Origin: Rhizobium grahamii
GTDB taxonomy: Bacteria > Pseudomonadota > Alphaproteobacteria > Rhizobiales > Rhizobiaceae
Direction: 5' to 3'
Length of the DNA: 64,000 nt
Assembly: GCF_009498215.1 (NCBI RefSeq)
Contig: NZ_CP043498.1
Coordinates: forward strand, 2,572,501 to 2,636,500
Shown: positions 10,543-19,784 of the stretch, piece by piece
How the letters are laid out: every line of letters begins with the position of its first letter
How positions within the stretch are numbered: the stretch's first letter is position 1
Notes under the pieces: model-generated
What the model saw: the letters and a program-made list of their open reading frames with translations, nothing else
Databases searched by the model: none
What the model was told of the DNA's origin: nothing
Made by a program: the position numbers and the translations under genes

Positions 10543-10693
10543 TAAAAATGCACTGTAAGAAAGCGAGACTCATTGATACATTGCGGCCGACTGCTTCGGG
10601 ATGGTGTTTCTCGTTATGCGAAGCGCGGCCGATGGCGAAGCATGATGGCTTCAGGCATGAAATGAATTTGGTCGAGTTACAGGAAGATTTTTA

Positions 10694-12115
10694 ATGGTGT
10701 CTTTTCGCTTTGCCTCGCCGGCACTTTTGCTTCTCCTCGCGGGCTGCGTGAGCGGTCCGGATCACGTTCCTCCGGAGATGCCGCTTCCGGCCAAGTTCAA
10801 GGAAGGCGGCACGAAGAGCGACGGCGACGTTGCGCTGGCCACCTGGTGGACCGCCTATCGCGATGCGCGCCTGACCAGTCTTGTCGGTCAGGGCCTGAAT
10901 GAGAACCTGTCGATCCAGCAGTCGCTGGAGCGCATCAATGCCGCGGCGTCGAACGTGACGGTTGCCGGCGCCGGCTCGCTGCCGAGCCTGGTGGTCGGAG
11001 CCGACCACACGGTCAGCGGCAGCATGGGCGAGCGCCGCACCTCTGTTGGCGCCACCAACACCACGACAGGCACCGCCAGCGTCTCCTGGCTGCTCGACCT
11101 GTTCGGCCAGTATCGCCGTTCGAAGGAAAGCGCCCAGGCTTCGCTCGATGCCGCCTACTCGACCGCCGATGTCGCCAAGCTCACCTACATCCAGGATCTG
11201 GTGAACTCCTACATCGACCTGCGTTACTATCAGGAGCGCATCGCGCTCTCGAAGGCGAACCTGAAGTCGCGCCAGGAAACCTACGAGCTGACCAAGTTCC
11301 AGCTCGATGCCGGCGCCGCCTCGCGCCTCGACGTCGTCCAGGCCGAGGGTCTGGTGCAGTCGACGCAGGCCGAAATCCCCGGCCTCGAAACCAATGCCCG
11401 CGTCTCGGCCCACCATATCGCCACCCTGCTCGGCAAGCCTGCCGGCTCGATGGTCGACGAGTTGCTGCGCGGCTCGACACAGCCGATCTTCCGCGGCGGC
11501 ATCAAGTCGGGCGTTCCGGCCGACCTGATCCGCAACCGTCCCGACATCCGCGTTGCCGAGCGCAATCTGGCTGCGGCGACCGCAGATATCGGCGTTGCGA
11601 TCTCGCAGCTCTACCCGACCATCACCCTGTCGGGTGCGATCTCGCCCTCCTACGTGCGCCCTGTCGGCGCCAATGGCGGCCTGACGACCTGGTCCTTCGG
11701 CCCGACGCTGACGCTGCCGATCTTCGACGGCGGTCGCCTGCGCGCCAATGTCGACATCGCCAAGTCGACGGCCAAGACCCAATACCTCGCCTGGAAGCAG
11801 ACGGTTCTGGAAGCGGTCGAGGAAGTCGAAAACGCGCTGTCGGCGGTGCGCCGCGATGCGCAGACGGTCGAGTCGCTGCGTGCCCAGGTCAAGACGACCC
11901 AGGAGACGCTGGATCTGTCGACCGCCAGCTACAAGGACGGCGCCTCCTCGCTGCTCGACGTCCTCGACGCCCAGCGTCAGGTCTCGCTTGCCCAGGCAAG
12001 CCTGGCCGCAGCCGTCCAGCAGATGGCCAAGGACTACGTCTCCCTCAACATCGCCATCGGCGGTGGATACACCCCAGACGGAAAACCAACCGTCGCACCG
12101 CCAAAGGCAAGCTAA
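10694..12115 (+). CDS. Outer-membrane efflux lipoprotein, NodT/OprM family
   Basis: This is the TolC-like channel of the RND system. It begins with a lipoprotein signal (lipobox LAGC, Cys18) and contains the duplicated long-helix repeats of the family, with the conserved RPDIRVAERNLAAATADIGVA and FDGGRLRANVDIA regions (about residues 280-300 and 345-360). At 473 residues it is the normal length. A 151-base gap follows the transporter, so it may have its own promoter as well as readthrough. A strong intrinsic terminator at 12131 ends the cluster. Confidence 0.93.
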   Translation: MVSFRFASPALLLLLAGCVSGPDHVPPEMPLPAKFKEGGTKSDGDVALATWWTAYRDARLTSLVGQGLNENLSIQQSLERINAAASNVTVAGAGSLPSLVVGADHTVSGSMGERRTSVGATNTTTGTASVSWLLDLFGQYRRSKESAQASLDAAYSTADVAKLTYIQDLVNSYIDLRYYQERIALSKANLKSRQETYELTKFQLDAGAASRLDVVQAEGLVQSTQAEIPGLETNARVSAHHIATLLGKPAGSMVDELLRGSTQPIFRGGIKSGVPADLIRNRPDIRVAERNLAAATADIGVAISQLYPTITLSGAISPSYVRPVGANGGLTTWSFGPTLTLPIFDGGRLRANVDIAKSTAKTQYLAWKQTVLEAVEEVENALSAVRRDAQTVESLRAQVKTTQETLDLSTASYKDGASSLLDVLDAQRQVSLAQASLAAAVQQMAKDYVSLNIAIGGGYTPDGKPTVAPPKAS

Positions 12116-12130
12116 GAAAAATAGAGTTTG

Positions 12131-12161
12131 GAAAGCCCCGGTTCCCCGGGGCTTTCTTTTT
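12131..12161 (+). terminator. Rho-independent terminator after the RND operon
   Basis: An 11-bp stem (GAAAGCCCCGG / CCGGGGCTTTC) with a four-base loop is followed directly by a run of T. It ends the plus-strand efflux operon 15 bases after the last stop codon. Confidence 0.9.
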
Positions 12162-12219
12162 ATCCCCACAGGGCGGATAATTATATCCTCAACTAAATTT
12201 GGATTCGACAACGGGACAT

Positions 12220-12251
12220 CCGTACTATACGGAGTGGTTAAACGATTAACC
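12220..12251 (+). promoter_or_regulatory. Candidate LacI-family operator(s)
   Basis: Two dyads lie just upstream of the LacI-type gene: CCGTACTATACGG (12220-12232, perfect 5-bp arms) and GGTTAAACGATTAACC (12236-12251, perfect 6-bp arms around a central CG). LacI-family operators typically have a central CG step flanked by A/T, which the second site shows. Autoregulation, and control of the following operon, is inferred. Confidence 0.45.
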
Positions 12252-12268
12252 TACGGGCGTCGGAAACC

Positions 12269-13312
12269 ATGCCTTCAGCGAGACCGGGACCGAATCTGAG
12301 CAGGATAGCGACGTCGCTCGGCGTCTCCGTGGCGACTGTATCCAACGCTCTGTCAGGCAAGGGCCGCGTATCCGAAAGCCTTGCGGAGAAAATCCGCGAG
12401 CACGCCAGCGAACTCGGCTACGTCCCCAGCCAAGCTGGACGAGCACTCCGAACCGGCCGCAGCGGTGTCTTGGGCCTGGTACTGCCTGATATTGCAAATC
12501 CCCTCTTCCCGAAGCTAGCGCAGGCGATCGAGTTCGCCGCGACGACCGCCGGCTACGGCGTCCTGATTGCCGACTCCAGAGGCGATGTCGCTGCGCAGAC
12601 CGAAGCCATCAACAGGCTGATCGAGCGCGGCGTCGAGGGTATGGTCATCGTTCCTCGCCGTGCCACCCGCATTTCCGCGGCAAGCTGTCCGGTCGCGGTG
12701 ATCGATACGGCATCCACGCCCGGCAATACCGTTGCCGCCGACCACTGGCAGGGCGGACGCGACATCGCGACCCACCTCGCCGAACTCGGCCACAAGCGTA
12801 TCCTGATCATCGGCAACAATCCCGAATCCAACGTCCAGAACGATCGCGCAGGCGGCATTCGCTCCGGCCTGACAGGCGATATGCAATCGACGACGCTGTG
12901 GATCGAACGGCTGGAGCGAGACCAAGGCAACGGCTGCAGCCTCGGCCTGGCCGAGAAGGTCCGTGAGGGCTACACCGCTTTTGCCGCCCTTTCCGATCTG
13001 CAGGCGCTGCGCGCGCTGACCGAACTTCAGCGGGACGGCATCGTCGTGCCCGATATGGCAAGCGTCACCGGTTTCGACGACCTCATCTGGTCACCCGTGA
13101 TTACACCAGCGTTGACGACAGCTGCCATGGATATGCGCCTCATCGCAGAGATCGCGATCGAATCGCTCGTCAGGACGATCCAGGCGACCGGACCGCGTGA
13201 AGGCGTGCTCGTTACAGCCGAGACGGATCGCGTGCCGATGCAGCTGATCGTTCGGCAATCATCAGGGCCTGCGGCCCCGGCTCACCTTACCTACAAGACG
13301 GAGAACTCCTGA
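12269..13312 (+). CDS. LacI-family transcriptional regulator of the purine uptake operon
   Basis: The N-terminal helix-turn-helix and hinge are typical of the LacI family (IATSLGVSVATVSNALSG, then HASELGYVPSQAGRALRTG). The remaining residues form the periplasmic-binding-protein-like ligand domain, with GLVLPDIANPLFPKLAQAIE and the C-terminal VTGFDDLIWSPVITPALTT region. The stop is one base before the binding-protein gene start, so it heads the operon it probably controls. The effector is likely a purine base or nucleoside given the downstream enzymes, but this is inference. Confidence 0.9.
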   Translation: MPSARPGPNLSRIATSLGVSVATVSNALSGKGRVSESLAEKIREHASELGYVPSQAGRALRTGRSGVLGLVLPDIANPLFPKLAQAIEFAATTAGYGVLIADSRGDVAAQTEAINRLIERGVEGMVIVPRRATRISAASCPVAVIDTASTPGNTVAADHWQGGRDIATHLAELGHKRILIIGNNPESNVQNDRAGGIRSGLTGDMQSTTLWIERLERDQGNGCSLGLAEKVREGYTAFAALSDLQALRALTELQRDGIVVPDMASVTGFDDLIWSPVITPALTTAAMDMRLIAEIAIESLVRTIQATGPREGVLVTAETDRVPMQLIVRQSSGPAAPAHLTYKTENS

Positions 13313-13313
13313 C

Positions 13314-14336
13314 ATGCAAAAGGCCCTCATCGCTTCGGCCGCGCTATTGGCCCTGTCGCCCCTCGCCGCGAAGGCAGAGGAAAAGACGCTGACGATTTCC
13401 GTCTATGCCTTTGCTCAGGATGACTTCAAGTCGATCGTCTACGATCCTTTCGAGGCCAAGTGCGGCTGCAAACTCGTTGTCGAGACCGGCAACAGCGTCG
13501 AGCGGCTTGCCAAGATGGAGGCCAACAAGGCGAACCCCGTCATCGACATGGCCGTCGTCTCCATGGCCGATGCCCTGTCGGCCACGCGCAAGGATCTGAT
13601 CGACAAGGTCGACACCGCAAAGCTCTCCAATTTCGGCAAGCTATACGACCTCGCCAAGGACCCGAATGGCGACGGCATGAGCGTCGGCTACACCTTCTAC
13701 GCCACCTCGATCGCCTATCGCTCCGACAAGATGAAGATCGAGTCCTGGGCCGACCTGCTAAAGCCTGAATATGTCAGCCATGTCGCCTTCCCGAACGTCA
13801 CCACCAACCAGGGCCCTCCGGCGCTTTTCATGCTCGGCCAGGCCCTCGGCAGCGATAACCCGGATCTGAAGGCTCCGATCGAGGCGGTCGGCGAGAAGAA
13901 GGACGAGATCGTTACCTTCTATGAAAAGTCCTCGCAGCTCGTGCAGCTGATGCAGCAGGAGGAAATATGGGCCGCCCCGATCGGCCGCTTCTCCTGGGCA
14001 GGCTTCACCAAGCTTGACGTTCCCGTTGCGTGGGCAACACCCAAGGAAGGCCAGACCGGCGGCATGAACGTCATGGTCGTCACCAAGGGCTCGAAGAACC
14101 GCGATCTCGCCCTGCAGTTCATGGACTTCTGGCTCTCCACCGAGACCCAGACGAAGCTTGCTGAAAAGCTCGTCGACAGCCCGGCGAATAAGGAGGTCAA
14201 GCTCTCCGAGGAAGCCGCAAACAACCTCACCTACGGCGAAGAAACCGCCAAGAGCCTGAAGCTCATCCCATCAGCAGCCGCGCTCGACAACCGCGCCGCC
14301 TGGCTGAAGGAATGGAACGAGAAGGTCGGCCAGTAA
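13314..14336 (+). CDS. ABC transporter substrate-binding protein (PotD-like), probable purine/nucleoside ligand
   Basis: The 340-residue product has a cleavable signal peptide (cleavage near AKA, residue 21) and the fold-type sequence of polyamine/iron/thiamine-like extracellular solute-binding proteins. The family normally binds cationic or organic ligands and delivers them to the permeases encoded next. The enzymes at the 3' end of the same operon (nucleoside hydrolase, adenine deaminase) point to purine nucleosides or adenine as ligand. That is a context argument; no binding residue is assigned. The gene starts immediately after the LacI stop. Confidence 0.85.
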   Translation: MQKALIASAALLALSPLAAKAEEKTLTISVYAFAQDDFKSIVYDPFEAKCGCKLVVETGNSVERLAKMEANKANPVIDMAVVSMADALSATRKDLIDKVDTAKLSNFGKLYDLAKDPNGDGMSVGYTFYATSIAYRSDKMKIESWADLLKPEYVSHVAFPNVTTNQGPPALFMLGQALGSDNPDLKAPIEAVGEKKDEIVTFYEKSSQLVQLMQQEEIWAAPIGRFSWAGFTKLDVPVAWATPKEGQTGGMNVMVVTKGSKNRDLALQFMDFWLSTETQTKLAEKLVDSPANKEVKLSEEAANNLTYGEETAKSLKLIPSAAALDNRAAWLKEWNEKVGQ

Positions 14337-14396
14337 TTTCGAGGCCGACTCCAGAACCTGTCGGAGCCGGCCCTTCCATCCGTCGAAAGTCGTTTC

Positions 14397-15224
14397 ATGT
14401 TTCAGAACCGCGCAGAAGCCCTGGCGCTTGCCCTGCCCGCAGCAGTCTTTGCCGCGCTGGTCTTTCTGCTGCCCGTTGTCGTTCTCCTCTCCGAAGGCTT
14501 TCGCATCGACGGCAGCTGGACGCTCAGCGCCTATACCGGCTTCTTTTCCGAGCAGCTGAACCGCACCGTCTTTCTGCGGACCTTCCGCTTGGGACTTGAG
14601 GTTACGGCGGTCTCGGCCGTGATCGGCTACGCCGCAGCCTTCGCGATCGTCAACCTGCCACCCAAGGGCAAGGGCCGGATGATCGGCCTCATCACCCTGC
14701 CGCTGATGATCTCGCCGGTTGCCCGCACTTATGCCTGGATCGTCATTCTCGGCCGTACCGGCATCGTCAACCAGGCGATCCAGGGCCTCGGCCTCAGCGA
14801 CGGCCCGTTGCGCCTGCTCTTCACAGAGACGGCCGTCTTCATCGGCCTGCTGCAGCTCTTCCTGCCGCTGATGATCCTGTCGCTGATCAGCGCACTAGAA
14901 AATATGCCGAAGGATGCGATCCCCGCGGCCCGCGTGCTCGGCGCCAACTGGTTCCAGGTCTTCTGGAAGGTGATCCTGCCGCTCACCCGCGAAGGTCTCG
15001 TCGTCGGCGGCACGCTCGTCTTCACCGGATCGCTGACCGCCTACATCACCCCCGCCGTTCTTGGCGGCTCGAAGGTGCTGATGCTGGAAACGCTGCTCTA
15101 TCAGCAGGTGTCGGTTGCCAACAACTTCGTCTCGGCAAGCGTCATCGCCTTCATGTTGATCGTCATGAGCTTTGCCGCCAACATCCTGCTCAAGCGCCTT
15201 GCGACCGCGAGGAACAAGCGATGA
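14397..15224 (+). CDS. ABC transporter permease (PotB-like)
   Basis: This 275-residue inner-membrane protein has about six hydrophobic helices and the cytoplasmic EAA loop (AIPAARVLGANWFQVFWKV, about residues 176-194) that contacts the ATPase. It is the first of two permeases of a polyamine-type importer. Its stop overlaps the second permease start (15221), indicating translational coupling. It transports whatever the preceding binding protein captures, predicted here to be a purine compound. Confidence 0.9.
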   Translation: MFQNRAEALALALPAAVFAALVFLLPVVVLLSEGFRIDGSWTLSAYTGFFSEQLNRTVFLRTFRLGLEVTAVSAVIGYAAAFAIVNLPPKGKGRMIGLITLPLMISPVARTYAWIVILGRTGIVNQAIQGLGLSDGPLRLLFTETAVFIGLLQLFLPLMILSLISALENMPKDAIPAARVLGANWFQVFWKVILPLTREGLVVGGTLVFTGSLTAYITPAVLGGSKVLMLETLLYQQVSVANNFVSASVIAFMLIVMSFAANILLKRLATARNKR

Positions 15225-16000
15225 CCGCACGCATTCTTTCTCCGCTGGTTCTCGGCCTTTTGCTGATCTTCCTGATCGGCCCGTTCCTGATCATCATCGC
15301 CGCATCGCTCTCGGCCGGCGACACGCTGGCCTTCCCGCCGCAGGGTCTTTCCCTGAAGTGGGTCGCCAAGGTCTTCACCATCGACAGCTTCCGCGAAAGC
15401 TTCGCGATGTCGATGTTCCTTGCCGTGTTCGGTACGCTGACTGCGCTCATCCTCGGGATCCCCGCCGCCTATGCGCTGTCGCGCTACAAGCTGCCCTTCG
15501 GCGAAACCGTCCGCACGATCGTATCCCTGCCGATCATCGTCCCCGGCATCATCGTCGGCCTGGCGCTGCTGCGCTATCTCGTCGTGCCATTCGGCTTCAA
15601 CATCACGCTGGCGCTGTTCATGGCGCACACGGCGCTGGTGCTGCCCTATGCCGTGCGTGTCGTTTCAGCCAGCCTCAACAACCTGCGCTCGGATATGGAA
15701 GAAGCAGCCGTCCTGCTCGGCTCCTCACGCGTCGGCGCCTTCTTCCGTGTCGTCATGCCGAATATCCGCGGCGGCATCCTGGCTGCCTTCATCCTCGGCT
15801 TCGTGACCAGCTTCAATCAGGTTCCGGTCTCGCTCTTCCTCTCCGGTCCGGGCGTGCGCACGCTGCCGATCGACATGCTGGGCTACATGGAGACCACCTA
15901 CGATCCGTCGATCGCGGCCCTCTCCTCGCTGCTCGCCTTCCTTTCCATCGGCATCGTTTTCCTTGCCGAACGCTTCCTGGGATTCTCTCGTTATGTCTGA
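15221..16000 (+). CDS. ABC transporter permease (PotC-like)
   Basis: This second permease of the importer has 259 residues, multiple hydrophobic helices and an EAA loop (EEAAVLLGSSRVGAFFRV, about residues 160-177). It overlaps the first permease by four bases and its end overlaps the ATPase start, so the genes form one transcript. It pairs with PotB-like 14397-15224 as the heterodimeric membrane channel. Confidence 0.9.
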   Translation: MTARILSPLVLGLLLIFLIGPFLIIIAASLSAGDTLAFPPQGLSLKWVAKVFTIDSFRESFAMSMFLAVFGTLTALILGIPAAYALSRYKLPFGETVRTIVSLPIIVPGIIVGLALLRYLVVPFGFNITLALFMAHTALVLPYAVRVVSASLNNLRSDMEEAAVLLGSSRVGAFFRVVMPNIRGGILAAFILGFVTSFNQVPVSLFLSGPGVRTLPIDMLGYMETTYDPSIAALSSLLAFLSIGIVFLAERFLGFSRYV

Positions 16001-17018
16001 CGTCTATCTCAAACTCGACAAGCTGACGCTTGCCTACGGCGATACGGTCGCGGTGAAGGATCTGGATCTCACGATCGCCAAGGGCGAGCTTGTCGCCTTG
16101 CTCGGCCCCTCCGGATGCGGCAAGACGACGACGATGCGCTCGATCGCCGGCCTGCTCAATCCGGCCTCCGGCCGCATCACGCTCGATGGAACCGAGATCA
16201 CTCGCGTCTCCGCCAACAAACGCAATGTCGGCCTGGTCTTCCAGTCCTACGCCCTGTTCCCGCATCTGACGGTCTATGAGAACGTCGCCTTCGGCCTGCG
16301 CCTAAAGGGCATGGGCGGCAAGGATCTCGATGCCAAGGTCACATCAGGCATCAAGTCTGTCGGCCTTGCCAAGTTTGCCGATCGCAAACCTGCAGAGCTT
16401 TCGGGCGGCCAGCAACAGCGCGTGGCCCTTGCCCGCTCCATGGTGATGGAGCCGAAGGTTCTGCTGCTCGATGAGCCCCTTTCCAACCTCGATGCCCGCC
16501 TGCGCCTCGAAATGCGCGCCGAGCTGCAGCGCGTGCAGAAGGAAACCGGCGTCACGATGATCTTCGTCACCCACGACCAGATCGAGGCGCTCGCGCTCGC
16601 CGACCGGATCGTGGTGATGCTGAACGGCGGCATCGAGCAGATCGGCACGCCGGAGGAAATCTACAACAAGCCGGTCTCGGCCTTCGTCGCCGATTTCGTC
16701 GGCTTTGAAAACGTCTTTGCGCTGGAAAACGGCAAGCTCGCGACATCCACCACATCAGTCGAGCTTTCCGGTCCAGCGCCGCAGGCCGCAAAGGGCCTGG
16801 CCTGGCGTCCGCGCATGGTGAACCTTGGTTCAGGTCCTTACCAGGGCACCGTGCGCGGCACCTCGTTTGCCGGCAACGTCAGAGAGTATTTGCTCGACAC
16901 GCCGCTTGGCCCCATCAAGGCCGAGGTCGATGCGGAACTGCCGACGCATGCGATCGGCTCCACGCTTGCCTTCGACCTGCCACTTGCCGCAGCAGCGCCG
17001 CTCTCACGCTACAGGTAA
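15993..17018 (+). CDS. ABC transporter ATP-binding protein (PotA-like)
   Basis: This ATPase powers the importer. It shows Walker A GPSGCGKTTT (about residues 38-47), the ABC signature LSGGQQQR, Walker B VLLLDEPLSNLD and the H-loop VTHDQIEA, followed by a C-terminal TOBE-like domain (about 240-341). The ATG at 15993 overlaps the end of the upstream permease and is preferred over an in-frame ATG at 15963 that would add ten non-family residues. The nucleoside hydrolase begins four bases after its stop. Confidence 0.93.
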   Translation: MSDVYLKLDKLTLAYGDTVAVKDLDLTIAKGELVALLGPSGCGKTTTMRSIAGLLNPASGRITLDGTEITRVSANKRNVGLVFQSYALFPHLTVYENVAFGLRLKGMGGKDLDAKVTSGIKSVGLAKFADRKPAELSGGQQQRVALARSMVMEPKVLLLDEPLSNLDARLRLEMRAELQRVQKETGVTMIFVTHDQIEALALADRIVVMLNGGIEQIGTPEEIYNKPVSAFVADFVGFENVFALENGKLATSTTSVELSGPAPQAAKGLAWRPRMVNLGSGPYQGTVRGTSFAGNVREYLLDTPLGPIKAEVDAELPTHAIGSTLAFDLPLAAAAPLSRYR

Positions 17019-17022
17019 CATC

Positions 17023-17943
17023 ATGGGCGTCTGGATCGACACCGACATGGGCTTTGACGATATCGCCGCGATCCTCGTGGTGACGCACGCGAAGCTCGAT
17101 ATCTCAGGCGTCTCGCTCGTCTTCGGCAACACGCCGCTGCCGCAGGTGCGCGTCAACGCGGCGGGCGCTGCCAAGGCCTTCGGCTGGACCTTCCCGATCC
17201 ACAGCGGCCGCGCCATGCCCGTCCTCGGCTCGCTCGAAACCGCGCAGGCGATCCTCGGCGAGACAGGCATTCCGACATCAGGCCAAGGCTTGCCCGTCGC
17301 CGCGCCGCTGGTGGAGAGCGACGCGTTCACCGCCCTCTGCCGCTGGCTCGAGGCCGATGGCCCGCATCGGATCCTGGCGCTCGGCCCCTTGACCAATCTC
17401 GCCGCCCTCGCATTGGCACGCCCGGACCTCGCTGCCCGCATCACCGAACTGACCTGGATGGGCGGCGGCGTCACCGCAGGCAATCACACGGCGTCCGCCG
17501 AGTTCAACGCGCTGGCCGACCCGGAAGCCCTCGCCATCGTTCTCGCCCATAATCTGCCGCTGCGCATGGTCGACCTCGATCTTTGCCGCAAGGTCGTCGC
17601 GACGCCTGATGACGTCGGCCCGGTGCGAGGCGCCGGTGGCGCCAATGCGGCACTTATCGCAGATATGCTCGACGGCTACATCGGCATCGGAACGAGCCGA
17701 GGCAGGCCGGGAATGGCGATCTACGACCCCTCAGCCGCAGTCGCCTTCGTCGCACCCGACATCGTTACTTTCCGTCCGGCGCGCATCGATGCCGAATTGC
17801 AGGGTCAGCATACGCGTGGCCGCACCGTGGTCGAGACCCGGGCGACGCATGCGACCTTCAATGCCAAATATGCCGTCGATATCGACGCGGAAAAGGCGCG
17901 TACCCTTATCCTTGGCGCACTGATCGATGAGGCCAGCCGATGA
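17023..17943 (+). CDS. Inosine/uridine-preferring nucleoside hydrolase family protein
   Basis: The enzyme hydrolyses the N-glycosidic bond of ribonucleosides to give ribose and a free base. The N-terminal Asp cluster DTDMGFDD (residues 6-13) binds the catalytic calcium in this family. A second signature, GPLTNLAALALARP, follows mid-protein, and the C-terminal region has DPSAAVAFV. The ATG at 17023 sits four bases after the ATPase stop; the longer frame from 16825 overlaps that gene and is rejected. It overlaps the adenine deaminase start by four bases (ATGA), so the two are coupled: released adenine would pass to deamination. Base specificity is not established. Confidence 0.92.
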   Translation: MGVWIDTDMGFDDIAAILVVTHAKLDISGVSLVFGNTPLPQVRVNAAGAAKAFGWTFPIHSGRAMPVLGSLETAQAILGETGIPTSGQGLPVAAPLVESDAFTALCRWLEADGPHRILALGPLTNLAALALARPDLAARITELTWMGGGVTAGNHTASAEFNALADPEALAIVLAHNLPLRMVDLDLCRKVVATPDDVGPVRGAGGANAALIADMLDGYIGIGTSRGRPGMAIYDPSAAVAFVAPDIVTFRPARIDAELQGQHTRGRTVVETRATHATFNAKYAVDIDAEKARTLILGALIDEASR

Positions 17944-19727
17944 GCGCCGCGGAACCGAAGGATCTCAACGATCCCGCACTTCGCACCCGCGCCGTCGCCG
18001 CAGCACGCGGTGACACGCCTTTCGACTTGCTGATCTCGGGCGGACGCCTGCTCGATGTCGTCACCGGTCTGACCCGCGACGCCGACATCGGCATCGTCGG
18101 AGCGCTGATTGCAAGCGTCCACGCGCCGGGCAGCCGCACGGACGCTGCCAAGATCGTCGACGCGACAGGCAGCATCGTCTCGCCCGGCCTCATCGACACG
18201 CACATGCATATCGAAAGCTCGATGGTGACGCCGGCCGAGTATGCCGCAGCCGTTGTTCCGCGCGGTGTGACGACTATTGTCTGGGATCCGCACGAGATCG
18301 GTAACGTGCATGGCCTGGATGGCGTGCGCTGGGCGATCGAAGCGTCCCGGTGCCTGCCGCTGCGTACCATCGTCCTGGCGCCTTCCTGCGTTCCTTCCGC
18401 TCCGGGGCTTGAAGTCGCAGGCGCCGATTTCGACGCATCTGTTATCACCGAAATGCTGCGGTGGCCTGGCATCGGCGGTGTCGCCGAAGTGATGAACATG
18501 CGCGGTGTCATCGACGGCGATCCGCGCATGACCGACATTGTGAATGCCGGCCTCGCTTCTGGAAAGCTGGTCTGCGGCCACGCGCGCGGACTCGAAGGCG
18601 CCGACCTGAACGCCTTCATGGCCGCCGGCGTCACTTCCGACCACGAACTGACCTCGAGCGCCGACCTGCTGCAGAAGCTGGCCGCCGGGCTGACCATCGA
18701 GCTGCGCGGCTCGCATGACCATCTGCTGCAGGAATTCGTCACCGCACTCAACGGTATCGGCCATCTGCCATCGACGGTCACGCTCTGCACCGACGACGTC
18801 TTCCCCGACGAACTCAAGGACGGCGGCGGTCTCGACGACGTCATCCGTCGGCTCGTCCGCTATGGCATGAAGCCGGAATGGGCGCTGAGAGCCGCCACGT
18901 TCAACGCTGCGCAGCGGCTGAAGCGCTCGGATCTTGGCCTGGTCGCTGCCGGTCGGCGCGCCGACATCGTGCTCTTCAAAGACCTTGTTGGCTTCGCTAC
19001 GAAGGCCGTCATCGCCAATGGCGCGATCGTCTCGACATCGGGTGAAATGGACGCCCAGTTGCGCTCGTTCGAGACGCAGGCATTGCAGGACTCGGTCAAG
19101 CTGACGGCCCTGACGGAGGATGACTTCAGAGTTCCCGCCACCGGCAAGCGCGTTCGCGTCGCCACGATTGACCGCCCCCGTTTCACGCAGTGGGGCGAGG
19201 CGGAAGCCAGTGTCGACGGCGGTTTCGTCGTTCCGCCCGCCGGAAGCACCATGATCGCGGTCGCGCATCGGCACGGCAAGGTCGATGGCAAGCCACGCGT
19301 CGGCTTCCTCACCGGTTGGGGAGAATGGCGTGGAGCCTTCTGCACGACTGTCTCGCACGACAGCCACAACCTGACCGTCTTCGGCGGCAACCCGCGCGAC
19401 ATGGCGGTCGCCGCCAACGCGGTGATATCAGCGGGCGGCGGCATGGCCGTCGCGAGAGACGGCCAGATCGAAGCGCTTCTGCCGCTGCCGGTGTCGGGCC
19501 TCGTGACGGAAGCCCCACTGGCAGAAACGGCAGCGTCCTTCCGGGCGATCCGCAAGGCGATGGAAAAGATCGTCGACTGGAAGCCGCCCTACCTCGTGTT
19601 CAAGGCCTGCTTCGGCGCAACGCTTGCCTGCAACGTCGGCCCGCATCAGACGGACCGAGGAATCGCCGACGTCCTGACCGGCAAGGTGCCCGAAAGCCCC
19701 GTGATAGAGATTCTTGAGAGCGAATAA
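17940..19727 (+). CDS. ade: Adenine deaminase
   Basis: Adenine deaminase converts adenine to hypoxanthine and ammonia. The 595-residue product has the amidohydrolase fold with the metal motif THMHIESSMVTPAEY at about residues 85-99, GHARGLEGADLNAF, and the family's C-terminal half with AVAHRHGK and FLTGWGEWRGAF. The length matches the AdeC/YicP type family. It ends the uptake operon after the ABC importer and nucleoside hydrolase, so imported nucleosides could be split and the adenine deaminated for salvage or nitrogen. A GC-rich hairpin follows at 19737-19754 without a T run. Confidence 0.95.
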   Translation: MSAAEPKDLNDPALRTRAVAAARGDTPFDLLISGGRLLDVVTGLTRDADIGIVGALIASVHAPGSRTDAAKIVDATGSIVSPGLIDTHMHIESSMVTPAEYAAAVVPRGVTTIVWDPHEIGNVHGLDGVRWAIEASRCLPLRTIVLAPSCVPSAPGLEVAGADFDASVITEMLRWPGIGGVAEVMNMRGVIDGDPRMTDIVNAGLASGKLVCGHARGLEGADLNAFMAAGVTSDHELTSSADLLQKLAAGLTIELRGSHDHLLQEFVTALNGIGHLPSTVTLCTDDVFPDELKDGGGLDDVIRRLVRYGMKPEWALRAATFNAAQRLKRSDLGLVAAGRRADIVLFKDLVGFATKAVIANGAIVSTSGEMDAQLRSFETQALQDSVKLTALTEDDFRVPATGKRVRVATIDRPRFTQWGEAEASVDGGFVVPPAGSTMIAVAHRHGKVDGKPRVGFLTGWGEWRGAFCTTVSHDSHNLTVFGGNPRDMAVAANAVISAGGGMAVARDGQIEALLPLPVSGLVTEAPLAETAASFRAIRKAMEKIVDWKPPYLVFKACFGATLACNVGPHQTDRGIADVLTGKVPESPVIEILESE

Positions 19728-19784
19728 CCTCAGCATCCGGGCGCTGTTGCCCGGCTGATCAGTCTATCAATCTGCGCAAAAGAT

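Noticed and set aside
19737..19754. GC hairpin between ade and the M20 gene as an intrinsic terminator
   Set aside because: The stem CCGGGC/GCCCGG is short and no T run follows on either strand; it could still limit convergent transcription but is not called.
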